The notes under the pieces: model-generated
Databases searched by the model: none
What the model was told of the DNA's origin: nothing
The model's input: the letters and a program-made list of their open reading frames with translations, nothing else
Source: Micromonospora narathiwatensis
GTDB lineage: Bacteria; Actinomycetota; Actinomycetes; Mycobacteriales; Micromonosporaceae
Reading direction: 5' to 3'
NCBI RefSeq assembly: GCF_900089605.1
Contig: NZ_LT594324.1
Location: forward strand, 1,984,001-2,048,000
Length of the DNA stretch: 64,000 bases
Part shown: piece by piece, positions 10,701-18,500 of the stretch
Layout: each line of letters opens with the position of its first letter
Position numbering within the stretch: position 1 is the stretch's first letter
Translations under genes and position numbers: made by a program

Positions 10701-13700
10701 CCCAGGCCAGGGCGGTGGCGGGCAGACCCTGCGCGCGCCGGTGCTGGGCGAGGGCGTCCAGGAACGCGTTCGCGGCGGCGTAGTTGGCCACTCCGCTGGT
10801 GTTCAGGCTGCCGGCGATCGAGGAGTAGAGCACCAGGTGCGCGTCGGTGAGCCGGTGCAGCTGCCAGGCGGCGTCGACCTTCGGCGCCAGCACGTCGCGC
10901 AACTGCCGCTCGGTGAGCCGTTCCACCGGTCCGCCGTCGGTCACCCCGGCCGCGTGGAAGACCGCGGTCAGCGGGTGCGCCGGGTCGATGCCGGCGAGGA
11001 GGTCACGGACCACCGCCGCATCGCCGAGGTCCCCGGCGGCGACGGTCACCGCGGCTCCGAGATCACCCAGCTCCCGTACGACGGCGGCGGCGTCCGGGTG
11101 CTCCGGGCCCCGCCGGCCGACCAGCAGCAGGTGGCGTACGCCGTGCCGGGTGACCAGGTGCCGGGCGGTCAGCCGGCCGAGCGTTCCGGTGCCTCCGGTG
11201 ACCAGCACGGTGCCCTCGGGACCGAGCGGGACCGGCGCGACCGGCGCGACCGTGGCCGGGGTCAGCCGGGGCGCGCGGAGCCCGCCGGCCCGCAGCGCGA
11301 GCTGCGGCTCCGCACGCAGGGTGGCGGTGCCGACGGCGGCGGCCAGCGCGCGGGCGCTCTCCGGACTGTGGTCGGTGTCGATCACGATGAGCCGGTCGGG
11401 GTGTTCGGTCTGGGCGGAGCGCAGCAGCCCCCAGCAGGCGGCGCCGGCCAGGTCGGTCACCGGCTCTCGGGCCCCAATGCTGACCGCGCCGCTGGTGAGG
11501 ACGACCAGCCGGCTCTCCGACAGCTCCTCCCGGCCGAGCCAGTCCCGCACCGTGCGGAGCAGCCGACCGGTCCGCTCGTGCACGGCCGCCGGCACGTCCC
11601 CGTCGTCACCGGGGGGCAGCGGCAGCACGAGCACCGCGGGCGCCGTCGCGTCGTCGCGCGCCGCCTCCCCGAACTTCGCGATCACGGGTACGCCCGGCAG
11701 CCCGCCGGACGCCCGAGCGGTGTCCGCGCCGACCAGCACCCAGGACGAGGTCGACTCGGCGGGCGCCGGCGGGACGGGCACCCACTCCATCCGGAAGAGC
11801 CGGTCCGGCCGGGCGGCCCCGGCGGCGATCCCTTCGGCCGAGGTGGCCCGGGACAGCACTCCGGCTGCGCTCAGCACCAGCTCACCGGCCAGGTCGTGGG
11901 CTTCCAGCGCCAACCGCTCCGGTGACTGGCGGGTCAGGCGTACCCGTAGCGCCGTCGCCCCCGTCGCGTGCAGTCGGACCTGCTCCCAGGCGAACGCCTG
12001 GCGGACGGTGTCCGCGTCCTCGTCGAGGACGGCCAGTACCGCCGGGTGCAGGGCCGCGTCGAGCAGCGCGGGATGCACCGCGTACCCCGCTACGTCCATC
12101 TGGTCGGGCAGCGCCACCTCGGCGTACAGGTCGTCGCCGGCGCGCCAGGCCCGACGCAGGCCCTGGAACGCCGGCCCGAACCGGTAACCCGCCTCGGCCA
12201 GCCGCGGATACGCCCCGCCCAGGTCGATCGGCTCCGCGCCGGCCGGCGGCCAGGCGGCGAGCGGCGGCACGCTCGACTCGCCGTCGTCGTCGCCGGTGAG
12301 CAGCCCGGTGGCGTGGGTGGTCCACGCCGCGTCCGGCTCGTCGGCCGGTCGGGTGTGGACGGCGAGCGTACGCCGGCCCGGCTGGTCGCATCCGGTGACG
12401 GTGACCTGGAGGTCGGTGGCGGCGTCGGTGAGCGGCACCGGCGCTTCGAGGGTCAGTTCCTCCAGTAGTGGATACCCGGCGACGGAGCCCGCGTGCAGGG
12501 CGAACTCGACCAGGGCGGTGGCGGGCAGCAGGCCGGCACCGGCGATGGTGTGGTCGGCGAGCCAGGGCTGCGCCCGGCTGGAGATATGGCCGGTGAAGAG
12601 GTGTTCGCCGCTGGTGGCGGTGGTGATGGTGGCGGCCAGCAGGGGATGGCTGGTGGCTTGCAGGCCGAGGCGGCGCGGGTGGGCGGCCGGCGCGACGGTC
12701 GACCAGTACCGCTGGTGGTGGAAGGGGTATGTGGGCGGGGTCGCGTGTGCCCTCGCGGCGGGCAGCAGGTGGGTCCAGGTGATGGGGTGGGTGGTGTGGG
12801 TGTGTAGGTGGGCGGTGTTGGTGAGGAGGGTGTGCCAGGGGTCGGTGTCGCGGCGGAGGGTGTGGCAGACGGTGGTCGACTCGGTGTCGATGGTGGGGGC
12901 GAGTAGGGGGTGGGGGCTGATTTCGATGAGGGTGTGGTGGTTGTCGGCGGCCAGTTGTTGGAGGGTGGGGTGGAAGTGGACGGGTTGGCGGAGGTTGTCC
13001 CACCAGTAGTCGGTGGTGAGTTCGGTGCCTGGGGTGGCCTGCTGTCGGGTGCTGCTGTAGAAGGTGGTGTCGCTGACTTGGGGGTGGACGGTGGCGCTGG
13101 TCAGTTCGGCCTGGAGGGGGTCGATGTGTGGGCAGTGGCTGGCGTAGTTGACCGGGATGATTTTGGCGGTGAAGCCCTGCTCGGTCAGCGCTTGGTGGGC
13201 GGCGTGGATGGCGGTTGTGGTGCCGGAGAGTACGCAGGTGGTGGGTGCGTTGTGGGCGGCGAGGTGGAGTCCGGCGGTGTGTTCGGGGGCCAGCCGTTCG
13301 AGCAGGTCGGGTAGTTCTTCGGGGGTGGGGCCGGTGATGGCGAGCATGCCGCCGGTGCCTTCGATGGTGGTGAGTGCTTTTGCGCGGTGGGTGATGAGCC
13401 GGACCGCGTGGTCGAGGGTGAGGGTCCCGGTGGTGTGGGCGGCGGTGATTTCGCCTTGGCTGTGGCCGATGACGGCGTGGGGGTTGATGCCGTGGTGTCG
13501 CCAGAGTGCGGTGAGTGCGGTGGTGACGGCGTACAGGACGGGTTGGACGACGTCGACTCGGTTGAGGCTGGCTGCGGTGGGCCGTTGCAGGACGATGTCG
13601 AGTAGTGACCAGTCGACGTGTTCGCGTAGGGCGGTGTGGGTGGCCTGGATGCTGTGGCGGAAGACGGTGGAGGTGCGGTAGAGGGTGTGGGCCATGGTGG

Positions 13701-15492
13701 GCCATTGGCTGCCCTGTCCGGGGTAGATGAACGCGATTTTTCCGCTGTCGTGGGCTTCGCCGACGTTCAGGTTGTCGTGTTCGACGCCGTCGACCAGCGC
13801 GGTCAGTGCCTCGCGTATTTCGTTGGCGGTGCGGCCGAGGACGACGGCCCGGTGCGGGAAGGCTGACCGGTTGGCGAGGGCGTGGGCGACGCCGACGAGG
13901 TCGAGGTCGTCCGTGTTGGTGGTCCAGTCGTGTAGGCGGCGGGCGTACTCCCGTAGGGCGGGCTCGGTTTTCGCGGACAGGAGCCAGGGCACCCAGCCGC
14001 CACCGGGCAGGTCGGTCAGCTCCGCACCGTCCCCGCCGGCCGGCGTCGCCGACGTCATGGTGGTGCCCGACCCGGTCTGTTCCGACCCGCCGCCTACCGG
14101 CTCATCGGCGGGGGCCTCTTCGATGATCAGGTGTGCGTTGGTGCCGCTGACGCCGAAGGAGGACACCCCCGCCCGGCGTGGATGCCCGTTCTGCCGCCAG
14201 TCGACCGGCTGGTCGAGGAGGCGGACGTTGCCGCTGTCCCAGTCGACGTGCGGGCTCGGCGCGTCGATGTGCAGCGAGCGGGGCAGCAGGTCGTGCCGCA
14301 TCGCCTGGACCATTTTGATCACCCCGGCCACCCCCGCGGCGGCCTGGGTGTGGCCGATGTTCGACTTGATCGACCCCAGCCAGAGTGGCTGGTTGTCGCG
14401 GCGGTGTTGTCCGTACGTGGCCAGGAGCGCCTGCGCCTCGATCGGGTCGCCGAGGGTGGTGCCGGTGCCGTGGGCCTCCACGACGTCCACGTCCGCCGGC
14501 GTCAACCTCGCGTTGGCGAGGGCCTGCCGGATCACCCGTTCCTGCGACGGCCCGTTGGGTGCGGTGAGGCCGTTGCTGGCCCCGTCCTGGTTCACCGCCG
14601 AACCGCGGATGACGGCGAGGATCCGGTGGCCGCGCTCCCGCGCGACCGACAGCCGTTCCAGGAGCAGCAGGCCGACGCCCTCGCCCCAGCCGGTGCCGTC
14701 GGCGGCGGCGGCGAACGGCTTGCACCGGCCGTCCGGCGCCAGGCCCCGCTGCCGACTGAACTCGATGAACGGGCGCGGCAGGGCGAGGATCGTCGCGCCA
14801 CCCGCGAGCGCCATGTCGCATTCGCCGCCCCGGATCGCCTGGACCGCCAGGTGCATCGCCACCAGCGACGACGAACACGCCGTGTCCACCGTGACCGCCG
14901 GACCTTCCAGCCCCAGCACGTACGCGATGCGCCCCGAGGCCACGCTGCCCGAGTTGCCGGTGACCAGGTATCCCTCCAGGTCGGGATCCGGCTCGCTCAT
15001 CCGGGCCAGGTAGTCCTGTGAGATCACCCCGGCGAAGACACCCGTGGCGCTGCCGCGCAGGCTGGCCGGGTCGATGCCGGCCCGCTCGACGCTCTCCCAG
15101 GCGGTCTCCAACAGGAGTCGCTGCTGCGGGTCCATCGCCGTGGCCTCACGCGGGCTGATTCCGAAGAACGCGGCGTCGAACCCGGGGGCGTCGGCGAGGA
15201 ACCCGCCGTCGCGGGCGTACGTCGTGCCGGGCGAGTCGGGGTCCGGGTCGTAGAGCGAGTCCAGCTCCCAGCCCCGATCGGTCGGGAACGGTCCGATCGC
15301 GTCGCCGCCGGCGGCGAGGAGGTCCCACAGCTGCTCCGGGGTGTCGATCCCACCCGGATACCGGCAGGCCATCCCGACGATCGCCACCGGTTCGTGTGCC
15401 CGGTCCTCCACCTCGCGTAGGAGCTGCCGCGTCGAGCGCAGGTCGGCGGTGGCGCGCTTGAGGTAGCTGCGGAGCTTGTCTTCGTCGTTCAT
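4714..15492 (-). CDS. PKS C: type I polyketide synthase, modules 6 and 7
   Basis: 3592 residues. The N-terminus ([18 protein letters not shown]) is a coiled-coil docking domain that fits the C-terminal docking helices of PKS B. Two modules follow, each KS-AT-DH-KR-ACP. The last residues, DDDDFDDEDAEVLIL, are a short acidic tail of the kind bound by TubC-type docking domains, and the next protein carries such a domain. The start is ATG 15492 with AGGGGG upstream, 46 bp after the PKS B stop. The stop lies within GTGA shared with a possible NRPS start. The two modules differ in origin: module 6 resembles the rest of the cluster, whereas the DH-KR-ACP part of module 7 has clearly different sequence from all the others. 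Details are given under the module entries. Confidence 0.97.
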   Translation of the reverse strand: MNDEDKLRSYLKRATADLRSTRQLLREVEDRAHEPVAIVGMACRYPGGIDTPEQLWDLLAAGGDAIGPFPTDRGWELDSLYDPDPDSPGTTYARDGGFLADAPGFDAAFFGISPREATAMDPQQRLLLETAWESVERAGIDPASLRGSATGVFAGVISQDYLARMSEPDPDLEGYLVTGNSGSVASGRIAYVLGLEGPAVTVDTACSSSLVAMHLAVQAIRGGECDMALAGGATILALPRPFIEFSRQRGLAPDGRCKPFAAAADGTGWGEGVGLLLLERLSVARERGHRILAVIRGSAVNQDGASNGLTAPNGPSQERVIRQALANARLTPADVDVVEAHGTGTTLGDPIEAQALLATYGQHRRDNQPLWLGSIKSNIGHTQAAAGVAGVIKMVQAMRHDLLPRSLHIDAPSPHVDWDSGNVRLLDQPVDWRQNGHPRRAGVSSFGVSGTNAHLIIEEAPADEPVGGGSEQTGSGTTMTSATPAGGDGAELTDLPGGGWVPWLLSAKTEPALREYARRLHDWTTNTDDLDLVGVAHALANRSAFPHRAVVLGRTANEIREALTALVDGVEHDNLNVGEAHDSGKIAFIYPGQGSQWPTMAHTLYRTSTVFRHSIQATHTALREHVDWSLLDIVLQRPTAASLNRVDVVQPVLYAVTTALTALWRHHGINPHAVIGHSQGEITAAHTTGTLTLDHAVRLITHRAKALTTIEGTGGMLAITGPTPEELPDLLERLAPEHTAGLHLAAHNAPTTCVLSGTTTAIHAAHQALTEQGFTAKIIPVNYASHCPHIDPLQAELTSATVHPQVSDTTFYSSTRQQATPGTELTTDYWWDNLRQPVHFHPTLQQLAADNHHTLIEISPHPLLAPTIDTESTTVCHTLRRDTDPWHTLLTNTAHLHTHTTHPITWTHLLPAARAHATPPTYPFHHQRYWSTVAPAAHPRRLGLQATSHPLLAATITTATSGEHLFTGHISSRAQPWLADHTIAGAGLLPATALVEFALHAGSVAGYPLLEELTLEAPVPLTDAATDLQVTVTGCDQPGRRTLAVHTRPADEPDAAWTTHATGLLTGDDDGESSVPPLAAWPPAGAEPIDLGGAYPRLAEAGYRFGPAFQGLRRAWRAGDDLYAEVALPDQMDVAGYAVHPALLDAALHPAVLAVLDEDADTVRQAFAWEQVRLHATGATALRVRLTRQSPERLALEAHDLAGELVLSAAGVLSRATSAEGIAAGAARPDRLFRMEWVPVPPAPAESTSSWVLVGADTARASGGLPGVPVIAKFGEAARDDATAPAVLVLPLPPGDDGDVPAAVHERTGRLLRTVRDWLGREELSESRLVVLTSGAVSIGAREPVTDLAGAACWGLLRSAQTEHPDRLIVIDTDHSPESARALAAAVGTATLRAEPQLALRAGGLRAPRLTPATVAPVAPVPLGPEGTVLVTGGTGTLGRLTARHLVTRHGVRHLLLVGRRGPEHPDAAAVVRELGDLGAAVTVAAGDLGDAAVVRDLLAGIDPAHPLTAVFHAAGVTDGGPVERLTERQLRDVLAPKVDAAWQLHRLTDAHLVLYSSIAGSLNTSGVANYAAANAFLDALAQHRRAQGLPATALAWGYWDVETGMSGAMSEADRRLLARAGLAALPVEEGMRLLDTALATDRPVLVPAGIDRAAVRARARAGDLPAVLRAFAPAGLRQAATTAPTASPLAGQLAERSVDDQLSVLVDLVRTHVGAVLGHVDPAALDAGQDFKSLGFDSMTAVQLRNRLRTATGLRLPATLVFDHPTMRAVATLLRTLLLDLPTERRAAAPAVTATAEPIAIIGMACRYPGGVTSPEELWQLLASGTDAVGGFPTDRGWDLATLYNPDPDTPGTTYAREGGFVRDAAEFDPAFFGISPREATAMDPQQRLLLEAAWESIERAGIDPTSLRGSATGVFTGLTHQEYVGRPGASADAEGYLLTGSTTSVASGRVAYTLGLEGPAVTVDTACSSSLVAVHLAAQSLRSGECELALAGGVTVMASPTGFIEFARQRGLAADGRCKPFAAAADGFGFSEGVGLLLLERLSTARERGHRVLAVVRGSAVNQDGASNGLTAPNGPSQERVIRQALTNARLTPADVDAVEAHGTGTTLGDPIEAQALLATYGQQRRDDQPLWLGSIKSNIGHAQAAAGAAGIIKMVLALGHDLLPRTLHVDTPTPHVDWTTGNVRLLDEPVEWRQNGHPRRAGVSSFGISGTNAHVILEEAPPAEAAAPSDDPWDGWTSWTLSARTDRALRDQAAHLLDRLRDEDVAPAAVAGVLARRTRFAHRAVVTAASRTDFTAALTALVDNEPHPHLTTTVSTDDGGKVAFCFTGQGSQYPGMGADLYATNPTYRQAFDQTCEALNPHLEHRLQDVVFSEPGSRLAGLLDTTAYTQPALFALHIALHQVATTQLGLKPDHLTGHSLGEITAAHLAGVLTLTDAAHLVTTRARLMNSITTPGAMTALQATRDEADELIAGHDGVTIAAVNTPHTTVISGDRHVCEQLAARWREQGRKTTALQVSHAFHSPHMNAITDEFHTVAAGLTYQAPTLPVISNVTGQLATTEQLTNPDYWVEHILAPVHYANGITTLHNQHGVRTFVELGPDATLTTLHTHTRPEALAVHTLHRDKPNQHTLLTAAATLNARPTGTHPHLDLPTYPFQRTRHWLPTRPDSGPRRAPVEPAGGHPLLGTPLDVAGAAGRWFTRTVVPERLRFVDQHRLLGTAVFPATALVEWALAAARGDSPERRWSLTGITFDEFLRCGNGATLALQSCVEPDGPGHRVRCFSRPADEPSTPWAQHVTVAAVHAGTSSTPHRLHLAGVRAGMADEDLDGFYDRLWRIGVEYGPGYRAMKRLLRSGDEALALIEVDEPERDGDGWLLHPMVLDACLHVGAAFGVSEDDFWLPAGIDRIEVYDRLPGRVWCRARSRGVPEGGERAMDLDLVTALGEPVARMTGVRLRAVPRTLVTGLAGSRLRRYDVTWHPLPGRPARRAEMGPRDTWLVCGRDAGMVADRHAQLLGLGCAAASLVLADGVQVPATASLAGGTVRVDPADDAALARLVDAARAEGVKLRGLLLGPDCGPAADDTATSAYRAARDALSVLRQVLRGYGDDAPDVVLCTTGAEAPAVDDVPTPAQALLGGLARAVVTEHPDLRCVQVDLDPAGPAPALSTVLDRVADADGATHLAVRDGTWYEARLRERELPDPGPGPVLRADAAYLVTGGFGGLGQAVAGWLADQGATNLVLLGRRVPAVEPPLLTALRERGVRLRCLAVDVADGDALAAALAGLAGDLPPLAGVVHAAGVVDDAVLAEQDWDRFRRVLDPKVRGGWHLHRATEGLDLDFFVLFSALGATVGSAGQANYLAANAFLDGLARHRHARGLPAISVGWGPWAQAGMAVDQDVLGRLAALGLDAIPTAEALAALGTFLDPAAGEPVGPVVGAARVDWRRSLTAAARSRPYRLLADVTPADLAGATETSAAPDLAVLAVTDPVAARELLLAGLLERVALLLGLSAADQESIRPTFAGTRLNELGLDSLTTVRLRQRLLVDYAADVPPADLFGGGTAADVAELICQQLTLRSVVAADDDDFDDEDAEVLIL
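4770..10110 (-). other. PKS module 7: KS-AT(malonyl)-DH-KR-ACP with divergent DH-KR-ACP
   Basis: KS Cys is 1969. AT has GHSLG (Ser 2421) and HAFH, the malonyl signature. DH has His 2715 in HRLLGTAVFP and Asp 2882 in VLDACLH. It is complete but very unlike the other DHs here. KR has GGFGGLG, Tyr 3356 (NYLAAN) and a VVDDA loop, but Ala 3343 occupies the usual catalytic Ser position (FSAL). ACP Ser is 3529 in LGLDSL, followed by RLRQRLL rather than the usual ELRNRL. A spacer of several hundred residues precedes the KR core. The expected product is an enoyl unit, giving a diene with module 6, if the KR works. Edges are approximate. Confidence 0.85.
7691..8334 (-). repeat. Malonyl-AT repeat, copy in module 7
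   Basis: About 640 bp nearly identical to 24487-25130 and 30707-31350. It encodes most of the AT, including GHSLG and HAFH. Similarity continues at a lower level to about 8500. Confidence 0.9.
10140..15400 (-). other. PKS module 6: KS-AT(methylmalonyl)-DH-KR-ACP
   Basis: KS has the active Cys at 206 (VDTACSSSL) and both His motifs ([15 protein letters not shown]). AT has GHSQG (Ser 678) and YASH, the methylmalonyl signature. DH keeps His 981 in HTIAGAGLLP and Asp 1145 in LLDAALH and should be active. KR keeps GGTGTLG, the catalytic Ser, Tyr 1571 and Asn. Its loop reads VTDGG and lacks the second Asp of the LDD motif, so stereochemical type is open. ACP Ser is 1739 (LGFDSM). No ER is present. 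Expected outcome is an alpha-methyl enoyl unit. Edges are approximate. Confidence 0.9.
12718..13910 (-). repeat. Methylmalonyl-AT repeat, copy in module 6
   Basis: About 1.2 kb in register with 41394-42586 (offset 28676). The outer parts are nearly identical, and a central part (about 12955-13250) is clearly different. This is a mosaic pattern expected from gene conversion. Confidence 0.85.
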
Positions 15493-15538
15493 CGTGCGTC
15501 CCCCTGGTCGGAGCCGGCAGAAGCGATCAACAATCGGG

Positions 15539-18500
15539 TCACGACGGGGAACCGCCGAGTTCCTTGTCCAGTGCGCTGAACAGTTCCTCGTCGGTCGCCG
15601 ACTCCAGGTCGACGACGTCGTCGAGGTCCGCGCCGACCGGCCGTAGACCGTCCAGCCGGCGCAACAGGTCCCGCAGCCGGGTCTCCGCCCGGCGTCGTTC
15701 CGCCTCGTCCATCGCGGCCACCGCGAGCGCCGATTCCACCCGGTCCAGTTCGGCCAGTACGGACGTCGGCGGCGCCTGCTGCGCCGGCGCGACCTGCCCG
15801 GCGAGGTACTCCGCCACCGCCCCTGGGGTGGGATGGTCGAAGACCAGCGTGGCCGGCAGTTGCAGCCCGGTCGCCGTACGCAGCCGGTTGCGCAGTTCGA
15901 CCGAGGTCAACGAGTCGAAGCCGAGGTCCTTGAAGGGCGAGCCCGCCGGCACCGAGGACGGGGAACCCTGCCCCAGCACCACCGCCACGTGACCGCGTAC
16001 CAGGTCCAGCAGCAACCGGGGCCGCTCGCCGGCCGGCAGCGCGCCGAGCTGCTCGGCGAGCGACCGGCCGCCGACCACCTGTTCCTCGGCGGCGCGCCGG
16101 GCGGGGCTGCCCGCCAGGGTGGCGAGGACGGCGGGGAGGCGGGTCTGGTTTCGCAGGGTGGGCAGGTGCAGCTTGACCGGCACCAGATTGGCGTGGGTGT
16201 GGGTGAGAGCCACGTCGAGGAGCGCGAGCCCTTCCTCGGTTTCCAGGCCGAGGCTGCCGGCGCGGGCCATCCGCGCGCGGTCGACCTCGGTCAGATGCCC
16301 GGTCATGCCGGTCTTCTGCGTCCAGTAGCCCCACGCCGTGCTTGTCGCCGGCAATCCGAGATCCCGCCGATGTTGGGCGAGCGCGTCGAGGAACGCGTTG
16401 GCCGCCGCGTAGTTCGCCTGCCCCGGGGTGTCGATGGTCCCCGAGCTGGACGAGAAGAGGACGAAGTGGGTGAGGGGGCGGTTCCTGGTGGCCTTGTGGA
16501 GGTGCCAGGCGGTGTCGATTTTGGGGTCGAGGGTGGCGTGTAGTTGGGCGGGGGTGAGGTTGGTGAGGGTGGTGTCGTTGAGGGTGCCGGCGGTGTGGAT
16601 GACGCCGGTGAGTGGGTGGCCGGTGTGGTCGATGTGGTCGATGATCTCGGCGAGTTGCGCCTCGTCGGTGGTGTCGCAGCGGCTGATGGTGATGGTGGCG
16701 CCGAGGCCGGTGAGCTGGTGGATGAGGGTGGGTGCGTGGGGGTGGTTCGGCCCTTGGCGGCTGAGTAGGTGGAGGTGGCGGGTGTCGTGGTGGGTGACGA
16801 GGTGGACGGCGGTGTGCTGGGCGAGGGTGCCGGTGCCGCCGGTGATGAGGGTGGTGCCGTGGTCGGCTGGTGCTGTTGGGAGGGTGAGGGCGATTTTGCC
16901 GGTGTGGCGGGCGTTGGCGAGGTAGCGGAAGGCGGTGGGGGCGTGGCGGATGTCGTAGGTGCGGGTGGGTAGGGGTGGGAGTGTGCCGTTTTGGAAGAGG
17001 GGTTGGAGGTGTTGGTAGAGGGTGGCGATGTGGTTTTCGCCGGGGTCCATGAGGTCGAAGGCTTGGTAGGTGGTGTGGGGGTGTTCGGTGGTCCATGTCT
17101 GTGGGTGGCGGATGTCGGTTTTGCCCATGTCGATGAGGCGTCCGCCTGGGGTGAGGAGGCGGCCGGAGGCGTTGAGGTGTTCGCCGGTGAGGCTGTTGAG
17201 GATGACGTCGATGCCGGGGGTGTGGGTGCGGTAGTGGTTTTCGAAGTCGAGGGTGCGGCTGTTGGCGATGTGTTCGGGGGTGATGCCGAGTTGGTGGAGG
17301 GTGGGCCATTTGGTGGGGTGGGCGGTGGTGTGGATGTGGGCGCCGAGGTGGCGGGCGAGGTGGATGGCGGCTTGGCCGACGCCGCCGGTGGCGGCGTGGA
17401 TGAGGAGGTGTTCGCCGGGTTGGAGGTGGGCGAGGTCGTGGAGGGCGTGGTAGGCGGTGAGGTAGGCGATGGGTGCGGTGGCGGCTTGGGTGAGGGTCCA
17501 GCCGTCGGGGATGGGGGTGACGAGGCGGTGGTCGGTGGTGGCGGTGGGGCCGATGCCGTTGAAGAGGCCCATGACGTGTTGGCCGGGGTGGAGGTTGGTG
17601 ACGGCGGTGCCGGTGTGGGTGATGGTGCCGGCGCCTTCGCCGCCGATGGGGCGGGGGTCGTTGACGATGCCGAGGGCGACGACGACGTCGCGGAAGTTGA
17701 CTCCGCCGGTGTGGAGGCGGACGCGGACTTCGTGTGGTTGTAGGGGTGTGGTGTAGTCGGGGCAGTGGGTGAGGTTGAGGTTGTCCAGGCTGCCGCCGGA
17801 GGTGGTTTCCAGTCGCCAGGTGTCGCTGTCGGGTAGGGGCAGGCCGGCCGTGGTGTGGGCGGGTTGGAGGCGGGGGACGTGCAGGCGGCCGTCGCGGATC
17901 GCCAGTTGCGGCTCACCACACCCCACCGCCCGGCCGAGGACGGCCATGCTCTCCGCCTTCTCGTCCAGGTCCACCACGGTGATCCGGTCTGGGTGTTCGG
18001 CGAGGCCGGTGCGGAGCATGCCCCAGCACGCGGCGGCCGCCAGGTCGCTGATCCGGTCGTCCACCCCGGTGCTCACCGCACCCCGGGTCAGCACCACCAG
18101 CCGGCTGTCGGCCAGCGACTCCTCGGCCAGCCACTCCTGCAACACCCGCAGCAACGACTCGGTAGACCCGTGGGTGGCTGCCAGCATGTCCAACCCGTCG
18201 ACCACCGGCCCGACGCCGGGCCAGGGCAGCACGACCGTCCGCGCCGCCGCGCCGGCCTCACCGAGCGCCGCCACCGTCGGGTACGCCGACACCGCCCCGA
18301 ACGCCGCCGACCAGCGATCGACCGCGTCCGGGTCGTCGCTCAGCACCGCCACCGGGCCGACCTCGACGGGTTCCGTCGGCTCGACCGGCAGCCAGTCCAC
18401 GTGCAGCAGCCACTGCGGATCCACCCGTACGCCGCCGCGTTCCGCATCCTCGACCGGCACCTCGCGCAGCACCAGTGACCGAGCGTCCAGCACGGGCTCG